A DNA stretch of 64,000 bases from Adiantum capillus-veneris (Eukaryota; Streptophyta; Polypodiopsida; Polypodiales; Pteridaceae). Position 1 is the first letter of the stretch; each line of letters begins with the position of its first letter. The DNA lies in the NCBI GenBank assembly GCA_014529385.2, contig CM043948.1, positions 81,575,760 through 81,639,759 of the forward strand, read 5' to 3'. The position numbers and the translations under genes were made by a program. Shown here in pieces: positions 45,868-57,795 of the stretch. The notes beneath the pieces were generated by a model, which was not told the origin of the DNA, made no database searches, and saw nothing but the letters and a program-made list of their open reading frames with translations.

Positions 45868-47860
45868 CCATCCTTGGGCAACTACCTATAATCCGTGACT
45901 TTCATTGATGGTTACTTTAGGCATGCATGGGTGCATCCATTTAAAGCTAAGTTCGAAGTGATCATGTGTTTCAAGAAATCTTTGGTTATGGCTGAAAATG
46001 TCTCTAAATGTACTATGGGGCCCCTCCATTTAGATCTAAAGGGGAGTATATGTCTCATGAATTTAATGCATTTTTGGCTAGTCGCGGGATAAAACACCAA
46101 TGTGCAATGTGGTCTTCACTACAGCAAAATGATGTTACTAAAAAAAAAATAGGTCTCTTACAAAGATGGCACGATGTATGGTCAAGAGTCAAGCTTTACG
46201 ACATTCATTTTGGCTTGAGGTTGTCATGTTTGCTACATATGTGCTTAACATGTGTCCTACCAAAGACTTGTAGTCTATGAGTCCTTATGAAGCATGGCAT
46301 GATAAGAAGCCATCATTTGATCACATGTGCGTTTTTGGCTATTTAGCTTATACTTGGTGGCACAAACATAATGCAAAAATTGGATGATAAGGCTGTCAAA
46401 CGCATTTTTGTTTATTACAGTCCTAAAAGCAAAGGTTATTGGTTATACCATCACCAAACAAAATGTATCTTTGTCTCAAGAGACGTTCTATTTGTGGAAG
46501 ATTCTATTTAGCCTTTGTCATCAGGTACAAGAGACAATAATGTAAGCTTATAGGACATCATGACACTTTGTTTCCTCTTTTTTATGGTAAAAACTTAAAT
46601 GTAAGTTATAATGAGGTATATGTATAGGCTGTGGGGGTTTTTTAAAATGTTACAGATTAGCGTATTACTGATCTGTTATCAAAAATGTTACGGATTAGCC
46701 TATCATTGATACATATAAACCTGATGTACTTGTGGAAAGGGCTGAGAATGAAGATGCTAGGGGTATGCCAAAATGGTAGGTGCATACTTTTCATGACACT
46801 AAATTGGATACGTCTTGTTGTACTCATTTAGGTTCTCGTCATGCATCATATGTGTTAGTTTATTCTTATTTGGTTGTTTCTAGTTTATGTGATGAGGAGG
46901 AACCTCTTTCTTTCAAGATTAAAAAAATGGATGGTTGCAATGCAATCATAATATTAGAGAATTAAACATGGACTTTATGTGATTTGCCTATTGGGAAAAA
47001 GGACATTGGTGCTGGGTGGGTTTACAAGTTGAAAGTAAGATAGATGGTGAGATTGATCGCTACAAGGCTATACTTGCTGCAAAAGGTTGTGCACAATAGA
47101 AAGGCATTGACTATGAAGAGACTTTTGCTCCCAATTGTTGTATGACTAATGTTTGTTTTTTATTGCATTTGTAGCTAATGTACATCAATTAGAAATCGTT
47201 ACTTGTTTCTTGAATGGTTATATACATGAGGAAGTATATGTAATGTAGCCTCACAGTTTTGTCAAGAAAGAACAAGAAACAAAAGTATGCAAATGCACAC
47301 AAGCTTTGTATGGATTGAAGCAGTCTCCTTGTGTTTGGTATGATAAATATGACACTCATTTGGTTAAAGAAGTCTTTTGTAACAATCCAACTAAAAGAAC
47401 TTTGTATGTCAAACGAGAGGGTGATGTATATCTCACCGTCATTTTGTATGTAGACAATTTGTTGATTACTAGTCTGAATGAGATGCACATTGCTAAATTC
47501 CAAGCTGAATTGAATGTTACTTTCAAGATGAAAGACTTGGGGATTTTTCATCATTACTTGTGTATATAGTTTAAGCAATGTGATGGAGGTATTGCTTTGT
47601 GTTAAGCAAGATATATAGAGACATTGTTGTTTTGGACTTGAGGACTACAAACCTAGTGCTAGTCCAATGGAAACAAGTTTGAAATTGAGTCTTCATGATG
47701 CTGAAGGTCTTATTGATGTCACTCTTTATAATCAGACTACTACTGGATGCATTATTTATGTATGCAACATAAGGCCAATTATTCAATTTGCAGTCTCATA
47801 TGATTTCAATGATGGGAATGGGATCATGCTAGGTAAGGTGGGTGATAGAAAAACATTCTG
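45868..47860 (+). pseudogene. pol: Copia pol remnant (integrase and reverse transcriptase)
   Basis: Begins SLGNYL and VTFIDGYFRHAWVHPFKAKF, the integrase core of the same family as the minus-strand element at 54300-60002, and can be followed with many frameshifts and stops through MAENVSKCTMG, RCPTK-like, RDVLFVE-like and VYKLK-like segments to the reverse transcriptase: YGLKQSPCVWYDKYDTHL and ILYVDNLLIT at 47306-47569 (YVDN in place of YVDD) and IDVTLYNQTTTGCIIYVCN (47667 on). It breaks off near 47860 before RNase H; gag and protease are absent. Much older than the other copia copies. The catalytic Asp-to-Asn change and the stops rule out function. Confidence 0.88.
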
Positions 47861-49049
47861 CACACAAGTGAGTGTGTGTAGGCTAGATTGTTACTCAAGT
47901 GAATTAGGTTCCAAGATAGATTAACTTGGACTCATAAATACGATCTTGAGTAGTTTACTAACCCATCACAAGCTGACCATAAACAAGAGAGATGTTATGC
48001 AAACTTGGAATGGATTTTTTAATTCATGAAAGGAGCTTTAACTAGCTCTACAGCCTTGCACCATTACATGTGGGATGATTCCACCTCTTCTCTCATTCAC
48101 TCACACTCTAGTGATTCTAGGAAAAAACTCATACCTTACAATCCTCCCCTTGAGGTTTGGACTAGGACAATACATTGAAGATTCTTTATCCACTAAGGAT
48201 GATACATGGTACATATCCACAAAGGATGACAATACATATCCACAAAGGATGACTGATCCACAAAGGATGACAAAATGCTATCCACACAATGTGACAATAA
48301 AACAGGAATCCTCCCTTTGAGGTAGAAATCTTCGTCTTTGATTCTTAAAACACGTTTGTCCTCCCCCCTTTTCTTCATTTTATGCTTGGAGTCTTCTAGC
48401 CACACCTTGTTGGTGCCAATGATGTCAATGTCGCCAGAGCCTTCTCTTGATCTTTATTGAAAAAACAAGTACAATGCCAAAATACTGACGTAAAAAAATT
48501 ACCGATGTGAATACTTATCCTGTTGTTGCCGGCTTTCCCTCCCCTCGAAGTGAATTTTTGAATTTCCCCATGGTGCCTTGTTGCGATCTTTGCACTTGGA
48601 GCGATCTTTGCACTTGGTGACTCTCCAAGGCAATTTTCTAAAACTCTATACATCATAGAAGCTCTTTTTATTTTGCCTTGAGTGAAGATATGACTCAAAG
48701 TGTGCATCTTGTATGTGCCAATGTGTGTGGTACTTGTTGGGAAGGTCTTACCATTTTAAATGGCAGTGTCTACTTCCGTGTGTATTGTGCTTTTGGACAC
48801 AAATATAGCATACATATTATTTGTAGCCTCAAGCACATGTGATACATACATATTATTCTTTGTGTTTGATCTTTGCTCGATCCTTGGAATGCTTGATGGA
48901 GGTCTCTCAAATTCTCTTTGAAGCTTGATGTCCGCCAATGCACAACTACCTATGGGAAATGCCTCTTATGAGGGTTGTGGAGCTTGTGGTTTGGCCCGTT
49001 GGTGGTGCAGCCCCGTGGGAAGGATCCCCTTGAGCTTAGTGAGCCAAGG
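47861..49049. other. Unassigned DNA with short repeats
   Basis: No gene supported. Four copies of a CCACAAAGGATGAC-type phrase lie at 48197-48272. The minus-strand ORF 48396-48707 has no recognisable motif. Confidence 0.45.
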
Positions 49050-49315
49050 ATGAGCTAATGTCACGGGAGCTGATCCTAGCGGACCCAAAAAGCCCAACAA
49101 AGTTTGGCTCTAAGTGCCTCACGTCTGATTAGTTGCACATGCAGCGTCGTGGAAATAGAATTTTGTGGTATTGAAATGCAAATCACCGCATTGCTCAAGT
49201 CCGCCATTTTTTCTTGCTTAAAGAATAGTATAGCCAAGCTGAACCCACGACCCACCGATATCATTTCGGTAGTCATCACCTAACCAAGTGGCCTTGCCAC
49301 TTTCCTTCTGGTAGG
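49050..49315 (-). mobile_element. Probable tRNA-derived SINE
   Basis: Read on the minus strand from about 49315: GGCCACTTGGTTAGGTGA resembles an A box, ACCGA-AATGATA-TCGGT forms a perfect five-pair stem with a seven-base loop like an anticodon arm, and GTGGGTTCAGCTTGG resembles a B box (GGTTCRANNCC), with normal tRNA spacing. The D and T stems are degenerate, so it is not a working tRNA. The body would extend to lower coordinates; its tail was not found, so the left end is approximate. Confidence 0.45.
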
Positions 49316-50900
49316 GCCTCAAAGATAAAGCGTTTTTCTTGGCTTTGCAAAGAGGCACACGCCCACACATCTATTTTTAGAAATAAATGGAGATGGAGAA
49401 GAGGGGACTCTCGAGCTTGAAAATGAAGTGTTTGAAGACTCTATGGAAAGCTTGCAACGAGAGCTTCGAAGTGAAGTGACCAAAGCTTGGCGATTACAAA
49501 ATTGGAGAGATTAATTACGACGTTTGCACAATTACAGGCTCTTATTTGTATGGACAAGCACCCATAGTGCAAGGACATGAACTTTATAATCATGTTCACA
49601 TGGTTGTTGTAAAGTGGGAGGAGAGAAATTTGGTTTGTCTAGGGAAAACCACACGTAGACTACTAGAAGCTTCCCATCCCCACGACGATGAAAAAGGTGC
49701 AACATCTAGAAAAAGTGGACTGTCCACTCAAAGTGAGCACAAGAAACTCCTAACATTTGATCACGAAAAAGTGAGGCTTTTAAAGTATGAAACCTTTATC
49801 AACCTTAAAAGGTATTGAAGCAATTATGCTTGCCCAAACATCAAGATACAAGGAGATTGCTATCAGAGTACACGAGGCCAAGAATTATACAAAACAATTA
49901 AAGATTAAATATAAACTCAAATAGTGATAAAGCAAATGCACGATGTCCCGGATCTCGAATGTCAGATGATGGTAAAGACTGCAAAAATGATTATCACACT
50001 CTATTTGTAATTGTCTTCTTGCTGAGAAATTAAGTGGCTCCTAATTTAGGGACAAATAGAGTGCCTATCCTAGAAAGATGTTAATGATGATGATCAATAA
50101 AGACTACTTTATCAATGTCTTGTATTGTGTTGACGTGGAGCTTTGTCCTTCCAACTCAACAAAAAAATTTCTAGGTTGACCAAGTAAATATCAATCGACC
50201 TCATAGAGTTATTGAGCAAGTTTTGAACTCAAGACCAATTACCCCAAAGGGAACTTGTGTATCCAATCTACCATGAGAGAGAGAGAGAGAGAGAGATATT
50301 TAGTGCATGCATGATGCATTCACATATTAGTAATTGGCACCATGGATGCCCTGACATCACCCACCTCTTTGTGCACATTATTGTCGTTCATGGAGTGTTT
50401 GAGTTGATATTTTGTTGATGCCCTTGCTATAGACTAGGCACAAAATTACTGCCCTCCACATCTCCTTACCACATGCAAGAGGCTTCTTTCATGCATCAAA
50501 TGCCCCCCAAAAAGCCGCATAAATGGATAAATGTAAGATTCTATGCTATTAGAACTCACATTTTGGGGTCAATGTTCGAGGGAGAGTAATTTTGATGTAT
50601 TTTAGGGTTTACCATGTGCACATTGTAGGCTTCTTTCATGCACCAAATACCCCCCAAAAAGCCCCATATTTTTGTATTCCACTCCCATTCTAGAGCTATC
50701 TTACTCGCTTCCCTAAGATCAATCCGACTACTTTTTAGATTCCCCCAAATATCCCCCCCCCCCCCCTCCCCTCTCTCTCTCTCTCGCATGGCCCTCACCT
50801 ACACGCTCCCCTTCTCAAAACCTAGATCTTGCCTTTCCCCACCCCTCCAATATCTTGAAATTCTCTAACTAGCAATCTCATTGTGAATTCTCTCTGCAAT
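49316..50900. other. Unassigned DNA
   Basis: No recognised gene. 49546-49818 is open for 90 codons without a known motif. Short GA repeat at 50275-50296 and a C-run at 50753-50767. Confidence 0.45.
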
Positions 50901-51078
50901 ATCATGCCCCTTCATGTACACGGGATGAAAGATGAGAATATATATGCATTTTTAAATTTCTTATGATCAATACCAGATTCTGTTATGACATCATGCCACT
51001 TCATGTACACGGGATGAAAGATGAAAATATATATGCATGTTTAAAGTTCTTATGATCAAAACCAGATTCTGTTATGAC
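50901..51078. repeat. 89-bp direct tandem duplication
   Basis: ATCATGCC...TTCATGTACACGGGATGAAA occurs at 50901 and again at 50990 with only a few differences over the unit. Confidence 0.9.
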
Positions 51079-51834
51079 ATCAAGCTGACTAAAATGTATG
51101 CAATTGTGAGTTTTCGGGGCTTTAAATGAGGTCTGATGCTTGTATGCTAGAATGCAGAGATGCTATCAAAATGTGGTTTTATATACCAAAAGTGTAGTAC
51201 TTGACACGCTCTACATGCCTATCTATACGGCTCTTCAGATGAGGAAGATATGGGCAGTACAGGAATTCCCATGTGGGGTGATTCTATTGTTTTTGGACCC
51301 GTTGGCATGATAAATTGAATCAAGTCTAACAGGGGTTTTCTTGCTAGTTCTTGGAAAGGTCTACAACATGTGCTTTATAGGGCTAATCAGGCATTAACTG
51401 CTCAACTTATGGCCGGTTTAGTTCTCTCCACAGTGTCGGACTTCTATGAGCTGAGAAAATTGATGTGAATGCAATTAATGTTGTGCTTGAAACTGGTTTA
51501 GTTTATGTCTGAGCAAACTCGATTCTTGGCAATGCTTTGGCTTTAATGTATGTCAAATGTGATGTATCTCGGAAACCACATTAAGCTATAAGGATATTGG
51601 TCGTGTTTGTTTTTCCCCACCGACAAGGTTTATGGGCGAGCATATGATGAGTGGCAATGCCAAATGTGATTCTTGGTAATGTTTGGATTGATATTTGAGC
51701 AAAATGTTAAGCTTTGCGATGATTGGGTTGATATTTTTGGAGAGTTTAGGGAGGTGACTATGTGCCACTATGATAAATGTCATGCGTGTTTAGTGACACC
51801 GGCTATGTGGTAGCCTAGCATAGGTCCTCATGAC
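51079..51834. other. Unassigned DNA
   Basis: No gene or repeat that I can support. Confidence 0.45.
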
Positions 51835-52540
51835 AGGGTGCACATGTATGGCACCATAGGTGGCCGTAGACTCACTATTCTCATAGATGATGGAAATAGT
51901 GATAACTTCTTAAACTACTCGTTGCTTAAGAAGTTAAGGTTGACCAAGTCTGCAAGCGATCATGAGCATTACACACTATAATTTGAGCACGATGGTAGGG
52001 TTATCACCCTACAGGGTGACCCCTAGTGTCCCCTTTACCTCTCTCATTTATTTCATGGATCTACATAGAGCAGTGGGCAAAGGCCAGATAGTAGAGGTAT
52101 TTTCTTGTTATCCTTTTTAAAATTCTATTGTTCTAAATGAAGGTAATAATAATACTTTTGTAGTTGAAATTGTAAGTGATGTTTTTGTAGACAAGCACAA
52201 TTAAAAAGATGGCCTTGGATGAAACCTGCTGCTTGAGAACCCTATTTGGCATGCATGTGATTCTTAAACGAAAAAATCCAAGGCAAAAGAGACCCTTTTA
52301 AAACAGTACACAAATGCTTTAATGAATATATTAGAAGAGTTTCCAAATGTATTTCCTAGTGATTTAATGGATGGCTTCCCACCACCATCTCAGGAAGTTG
52401 ACCATGGCATTGATATTATGCTAGGTTCAAAACCTATAAGTAAGCTTTCTTATAGATCAAGCCACTCCGAGGCAGAACAAAAGGTTTATTAAGCCTACTT
52501 CTAATCCATGGGCATCGCCTATTTTGATGGAAAATTGATC
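51835..52540 (+). pseudogene. pol: gypsy protease and RT-start remnant
   Basis: ILIDDGNSDNFLNYSLLKKL (about 51890) corresponds to the gypsy aspartic protease, with IDDG where active copies have LIDSG or similar. After a gap, FPNVFPSDLMDGFPPPSQ and VDHGIDIMLGSKPISKLSYR (about 52335-52460) match the start of gypsy reverse transcriptase, followed by an ASP-like phrase. Stops and missing segments interrupt it; the catalytic RT domain is absent. It ends at the short LTR beginning 52543. Confidence 0.8.
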
Positions 52541-52542
52541 TA

Positions 52543-52711
52543 TGTTAGGATTGATCCCAACTTGGGCGGCTCTTTGTGTGCGAATTACTTTGTAAGGCTT
52601 TATAAGGTTAATGAAACTTAGTTTTTTGTGTGATACCATATTTTCTATCTACTCTCCCCCAGCTCCATGTCTACTCTGTGTTATGGCATCCACCCTAGCT
52701 CTTTCCCAACA
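52543..52711 (+). repeat. Short LTR (169 bp), iMet-primed element
   Basis: TGTTAGGATTGATCCC to CTTTCCCAACA, followed by GT and TGGTATCAGAG. Short terminal inverted repeat TGTT/AACA. No partner LTR in the window. Confidence 0.65.
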
Positions 52712-52713
52712 GT

Positions 52714-52724
52714 TGGTATCAGAG
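52714..52724 (+). other. Primer binding site, tRNA-iMet
   Basis: TGGTATCAGAG followed by T instead of C. Confidence 0.7.
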
Positions 52725-53616
52725 TTGAAGGCCCACATCCTCGGCATAGCTTGGAGTAGAAAAATCTTGATATTTAGTCCTTGCTGCAAGTAGTGGGCAT
52801 GGTTGGCAGAGGTGGAGAACGAAGACATCCTCATAGGAATTTTGAAAAGCCATAGATCTACATGAAGGTGCCGATTTGGGAGCAACTATGACAAAGAAAA
52901 TCTTTGTTGCACTGTTTTGAGAGGCAAGGCAAAGCAAGGGGAGTAGGCAATCAATGCATCCTCATCTGCATGCTTAGTCAGCACCTCTGGATTCCATATC
53001 ATTAGTGTGCTAGATTGGATGACTCAGTAGGCAGGCTCCAATGACACATCTTTGTCAATCAAGAGCGGCATTGATTTTGCCTCCAGAATGGTGCATATGT
53101 CCACATCATCTCTGACATTGTAGCCAGAGGAATACAATTTTTTTTTCCAATTCAAAGTTTTTCTTTAAGAGGCCTTTAGCCTACTACGTAGAGTTTCCCA
53201 CAAAAATGATATGATTAAATTATTTTTTTCAAATCCCACCATTGTTTTCATGTTTGTAAGGAGCTGGACACTGCATTGGCTACCACTGAATGAGGCAGGG
53301 AGGGTAATACCTTCCCTATGTTGAGATGTCAAGCTCAAGATGTACTACTCCTGGATGACTATCACTGACAATTATCATGATTGGCATGTCTTGGTGGATA
53401 CTCATATCTTTGCTAGTGATACTACAATTGTACTACATAGAATTGGTCTACCAACCGAAGTGATGGCACACTTATCCATGCACCTCAATCACTAGAGGTT
53501 CACACTAGATCATTTTACTAGTTTTCCATTATGATTTTATTTTCCCTTATGTTTTTATGTAGACCTCTTATCTTTAAAAAGTGAAGAAGAAGAAGAACAC
53601 GGGTTGCCTCCATCTA

Positions 53617-53621
<5 letters not shown>
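52725..53621 (+). other. Internal remnant after short LTR, unassigned
   Basis: No gag or pol motif recognised. Confidence 0.4.
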
Positions 53622-53701
<80 letters not shown>

Positions 53702-53708
53702 ACACACA
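53622..53708. repeat. (TG)n-(CG)n-(CA)n microsatellite
   Basis: About 34 TG units, then CGCGCGCG, then CACACACA. Self-complementary. Both ORFs over it are artefacts. Confidence 0.95.
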
Positions 53709-53772
53709 AGTGCTTGCAAGAGCTAAACCTCTCTCCCTCTCTCTTCTCTCTTTCTCAACATGGTATCAGAGC
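53709..53772 (+). other. LTR end and iMet primer binding site
   Basis: A pyrimidine-rich tract ends TTTCTCAACA at 53760 and is followed at once by TGGTATCAGAGC (53761-53772). It is the 3' edge of an LTR whose start is not identifiable. Confidence 0.7.
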
Positions 53773-54299
53773 TTGGTTGTGCTTTAGGAGCAAGCAAGAG
53801 CAGCAGAGAAAGCGTCCTTGGGATTCTTAGGAGCCATCGTCTCATATTGAGGTGATTCTTTCTGGAGATTGTGCATCTCAAGTTTCTATAAATCCTTCGG
53901 ACTAAAACTGTGTAGCCAGATTTCCATTCCGGACGCGTTTTGACGCCCGTTTCAAAATTAGTGAGATGATTGACATTCTAGAAAGCATTATCGGAATGGA
54001 CATGGATGGGACTTATAGTAAAGGTGGACACCAATCAAGCTGATTTATTGGCTTTCTTCTCAAGGGTTAGTGTTTCTACTAAAGTGGGTGACATAGCAAT
54101 TTCTTGTGAGGAAACCTATACCATACCCACACATATGTATACAACCTTTCATAGGGTTGAGCGTGAGTGGGTGGGTACACTTTTCCCAAAAAGTTGTATC
54201 CTAAATAGAGCTTTTTTGTCACCCACTCATGCTTCCACCCCATACTATGAGGACTTGTTGTTAGGAGCTAAAATGTGCTCAAATTTTCTCCTTGGGTTG
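53773..54299 (+). other. Retroelement internal remnant with 101-codon ORF
   Basis: 54006-54311 is open (MGLIVKVDTNQADLLAFFSR) but shows no gag or pol motif. Its last codons already lie in the copia LTR that begins at 54300, so it was cut by that insertion. Confidence 0.35.
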
Positions 54300-54420
54300 T
54301 GTTGGAATTAGGGTTGTAGAGAAACGCACACAGCTTGGAGAAGATGAAGGAAGATCAAGGCACACAATAGAGAGTGTGTTACTTAGTATGCAATGGAAAG
54401 ATAGATAGCCCTAGAGTGAT
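54300..54420 (-). repeat. Truncated 3' LTR of minus-strand copia
   Basis: 121 bp matching the first 121 bp (plus reading) of the right LTR at 59692, to CCCTAGAGTGAT, then fused directly to RNase H coding sequence. Confidence 0.88.
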
Positions 54421-56865
54421 GTGCGAGCATGAAAAACTGGGTTCCTTGCAACTGCCAATGCGCTCTGTCTGTCAGTGTAGATAGTGTTGGTAGTGTCATG
54501 TCCAACACCCAAATCAGCCATAAGGCGTCTGAGCCATACACACTCAACCGTAGCTATGAAGACTGCCCTATACTCAGCCTCACAACTTGAAGTGGCCACA
54601 GTAGGTTGCTTCTTGCTCAACCATGATATACATGAACTGCCAAGCATGAAACAAAAACCACTTGTGGACACTTGCATGTCAAGACAACCAGCCCAATCTG
54701 AGTCCGAAAAAGCATGTAAGTCTGGCGGAAATGATCCCCCCTTGGGAGAAAACAAGCCAAGATGTAAAGTGCCACTAAGGTAGCGAAAAATCCTCTTCAC
54801 AGCCTGCCAATGCTTAGACCGTGGGCGATACATAAATCTGCTGACCTGTGAGACTACAAACTGAATATCTGGCCTCATGTTGCATACATAAATGAGGCAG
54901 CCAGCAACAGTTTGGTAAAGAGTGACATCAGCAGGATCGCCAGCATCATGTAGACTCAACTTCAAACCTGTTTCCATGGGAGTGGCAATAGGTTTGCAAT
55001 CCTCAAGTCCAAACTTACATAGCAATGTCTCTATGTAACTTTTCTGACACAAGGCAATACCACCATCACACTGCTTAAACTGTACACCCAAGTAGTGATG
55101 CAACAGCCCCAAATCTTTCATCTTGAAAGTAGCATTCAAATCAGCCTTAAATTCAGCAATGTGTCTCTCCTTTGTTCCAGTGATCAGCAAATCATCGACA
55201 TAAAGAACCACAATGAGAAGTACATCACCCTCACGCTTTACATACAATGTGCTTTCTGTTGGACTGTTACAGAAGCCTCGTTTAACCAAATGAGTGTCAT
55301 CTTTCTCATACCAAGCACGAGGAGATTGCTTCAACCCATACAAAGCCTTCTTACATCTGTACACTTTGTCCTCTTGTCCTTTTATGACAAAACCGTGAGG
55401 CTGTGTTACATAAACTTCCTCAAATATGTCACCATTCAAGAAAGAAGTAACAATGTCTGATTGATGTACATCCCAACCAAAATGAGCTGCCAATGCACAT
55501 AGAAAACGCACAATAGTCATACGACAAGTGGGAGCAAAAGTCTCTTCATAATGTATGCCTTTTTGTTGTGCATAACCCTTTGCAACAAGTCGAGCCTTAT
55601 GGCAATCGATCTCACCATCCGGCTTGCGTTTCAACTTGTAAACCCACTTCGTACCAATGGCCTTTTTGCCAAGAGGCAAATCACATAAATTCCATGTGTC
55701 ACTTTCTATAAGTGCATCATATTCTGATTGCATGGCAGCCATCCAATTTTCTGAATTCTGTACTTCATCAAAAGACAGAGGCTCCTCAACATCATGTAAG
55801 CTAGACACAGCCAAAGCATAACAATCTAATGCATAAGATGCATGGTGAGAGCCTGAACAAGTACGACTAGACAAAGGTGCATCCAATTTACTGTCACACA
55901 AAGTGTGCACCAGCCATTTTGGCATACCTCTAGCCTGCTCATTTTCAACCCTTTCCTCATCAAGTACATCATGTACATCTGCATCAATAATAGGCTGATT
56001 TGTAACATTTTCAAAAACCCCCATAGGCTGTACATTTGCCTCATCGGAACTTACATTCGTATTGCCACCACTGAAAAGGGGCAACAAAGTGTCATAAATG
56101 TCATGTGAGCTTACCTTACTATCTCTAGTACATAACAGCAAGGGCTGAACAGACTCTTCCACAAACACTACATCTCGTGAAACCAGAATACGCTTTGTTT
56201 GCGGATGATATAACCTGTAACCTTTGCTTTCAGCACTATAACCAACAAAAATACATTTGATAGCCTTATCATCCAATTTTCTGCGCTGTGTTTGTGGCAC
56301 CAAAGCACATGCCAAACAGCCAAAAACATGCATGTGCTCAATAGAAGGCTTTCTATCATGCCATGCTTCATATGGAGTAATAGACTGCAAAGCTTTCGTA
56401 GGACACCTGTTAAGTACATAAGTGGCACACATGATGGCCTCAAGCCAAAAAGAATGCGGCAAATCTTGACTTTTGACCATACATCGTGCCTTTTTCGTCA
56501 GTGACCTCTTTTTGCTCTCAGCAACACCATTTTGTTGAGGTGCATAAGGCACTGTACATTGGTGTTTTATCCCACGACTAGCCAGAAATGCTTTAAATTC
56601 ATGAGATATATACTTCCCCCCTCGATCGGAACGGAGGGTGCCCATAGTACATTTTGAGACATTTTCAGCCATAGCCAGAAATTGTTTGAAGCACATAAAA
56701 ACTTCGGACTTCCCTTTAAGTGGAAATACCCATGCCTGCCTGGAGTAATCATCAATGAAAGTTACAAAGTAAAGGTAATTGCCCAAGGACGGAGTTTACA
56801 TGGGTCCACGAACATCACTATGCACAAGCGGAAACCTGCATGTGGCCCGAACTGCAACAGGATCC
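54421..56865 (-). pseudogene. pol: Copia pol: integrase core, RT and truncated RNase H
   Basis: Minus-strand frame from LVHSDVRGPM (about 56830) through a TAA at about 56797 (Gln codon in related copies) and TPSLGNYLYFVTFIDDYSRQ, LRSDRGGKYIS and QQNGVAESKKRS (integrase core), DCHKARLVAKGYAQQKG, YGLKQSPRAWYEK and VVLYVDDLLIT (reverse transcriptase, YVDD intact), to RNase H: AFSDSDWAGCLD, SSCEAEYRA and RNPVFHART. The usual tail after HART-K-H-I-x-V is missing because the frame runs into the LTR remnant at 54420. The segment from 56786 to 54411 is open for 791 codons, so the element decayed by few events: the stop, the insertion upstream and the 3' deletion. Confidence 0.9.
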
Positions 56866-57795
56866 ATGCGGTGTCTCAAGACAGCATTCACCCGTGACAA
56901 TCAACTATCAGGACTGAAATCGCACGACTGGAATAAGTTCTTGCAATTTATTCTTCCAATTGCGATCAAGGGGTGTTTAACAGAGGAAGTGCGATCGTGC
57001 ATATACAAGATTTCAGAGCTAGTGCGGTGGATCTCTTACAAGGAGATACAAGAGGAATCCATTGCAGTTTCAAGGGCTAACTCCATTGAGGCAGATTGCA
57101 TGATTGAGAAGTATCTACCCACGAGCTGCCTAACTATCCAGATGCACTTGCTCATCCATGTACTAGATGAGGTTGTAGTGGCAGGTACAGTCCACAGCCG
57201 TTGGATGTTCTTTCTAGAGCGATTCATGAAAACACTTAAGGGTTTTGTTCACCAAAAAGCGTGTCCAAAGGGGAGCATGGCAGAAGGATGTCTGGTGCAA
57301 GAGTCTCTTGTCTTGACAATAGAATTTCTATCCGTTTCTGACCCAGAAATGCCCCGACTATGGAGTGATGAGGAGGATGCAAGATTGGTGGGAGAGGAGC
57401 CGCAGGGGCAAGGGGTGCCGAAGAAAATGGACGATGCCATGCGAGAAAAGATCACGAAGTTCAGTATACTAAATTCAGAGCCAATGCAAAAATGGCTTGA
57501 AAGGTACGAAGAAGAGAAAGAGAGACGCAATGAGGAGCGACATGATTTGAGGCAAAGCCAAATGACTAGAGGCTTACCCTTGCCAAACCATCTTGCTCCT
57601 CTACGTGAATTCCCTACAATGGCATGGTTGGACAAGACAGTGAGAGCATCTCGACCATCCTTTGGAAACTTAGAACACTGCATCTTACCCAAAATACAGC
57701 CTTCACAAACATGTTGGACAGGTGCTTCAAGGGGCGGCAAAGAAGCAACCATATCAGATTTCTGCAAATGCAGCAAACTGGCAAAATTCAGATGA
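56800..57795 (+). CDS. Chimeric ORF with CACTA DUF4218 domain
   Basis: ATG at 56800 opens a plus-strand frame to 57795. The first ~20 codons and the last ~50 are antisense copia sequence; the middle, about 56855-57645, is a fragment of a CACTA (En/Spm, TNP2-type) transposase gene. Diagnostic phrases are LSGLKSHDWNKFLQFILP (56905), LTIQMHLLIHVLDEVV, RWMFFLERFMKTLKGFV and CPKGSMAEGCLVQESL (57265), which form the DUF4218 domain, followed by a Glu/Arg-rich helix KWLERYEEEKERRNEER. Neither the TNP2 catalytic domain nor CACTA ends are present. The fragment has no stop over some 260 codons. Known CACTA genes place this domain after the catalytic region. Whether the chimera is expressed cannot be told. 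Confidence 0.75.
   Translation: MGPRTSLCTSGNLHVARTATGSMRCLKTAFTRDNQLSGLKSHDWNKFLQFILPIAIKGCLTEEVRSCIYKISELVRWISYKEIQEESIAVSRANSIEADCMIEKYLPTSCLTIQMHLLIHVLDEVVVAGTVHSRWMFFLERFMKTLKGFVHQKACPKGSMAEGCLVQESLVLTIEFLSVSDPEMPRLWSDEEDARLVGEEPQGQGVPKKMDDAMREKITKFSILNSEPMQKWLERYEEEKERRNEERHDLRQSQMTRGLPLPNHLAPLREFPTMAWLDKTVRASRPSFGNLEHCILPKIQPSQTCWTGASRGGKEATISDFCKCSKLAKFR
56855..57645 (+). mobile_element. CACTA transposase fragment inside copia integrase
   Basis: Boundaries approximate. CAAGACAG occurs at both possible edges (56877-56884 and 57633-57640) and could be an 8-bp duplication or microhomology. No terminal inverted repeats were seen, so how the fragment arrived is open. Confidence 0.65.

Noticed and set aside
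49250-49315. Functional tRNA gene
   Set aside because: The anticodon arm is perfect but the D and T stems do not pair and position 33 is not T; better explained as a SINE head.
53581-53830. Two overlapping plus-strand ORFs rich in Cys-Val
   Set aside because: They are translations of the (TG)n microsatellite.
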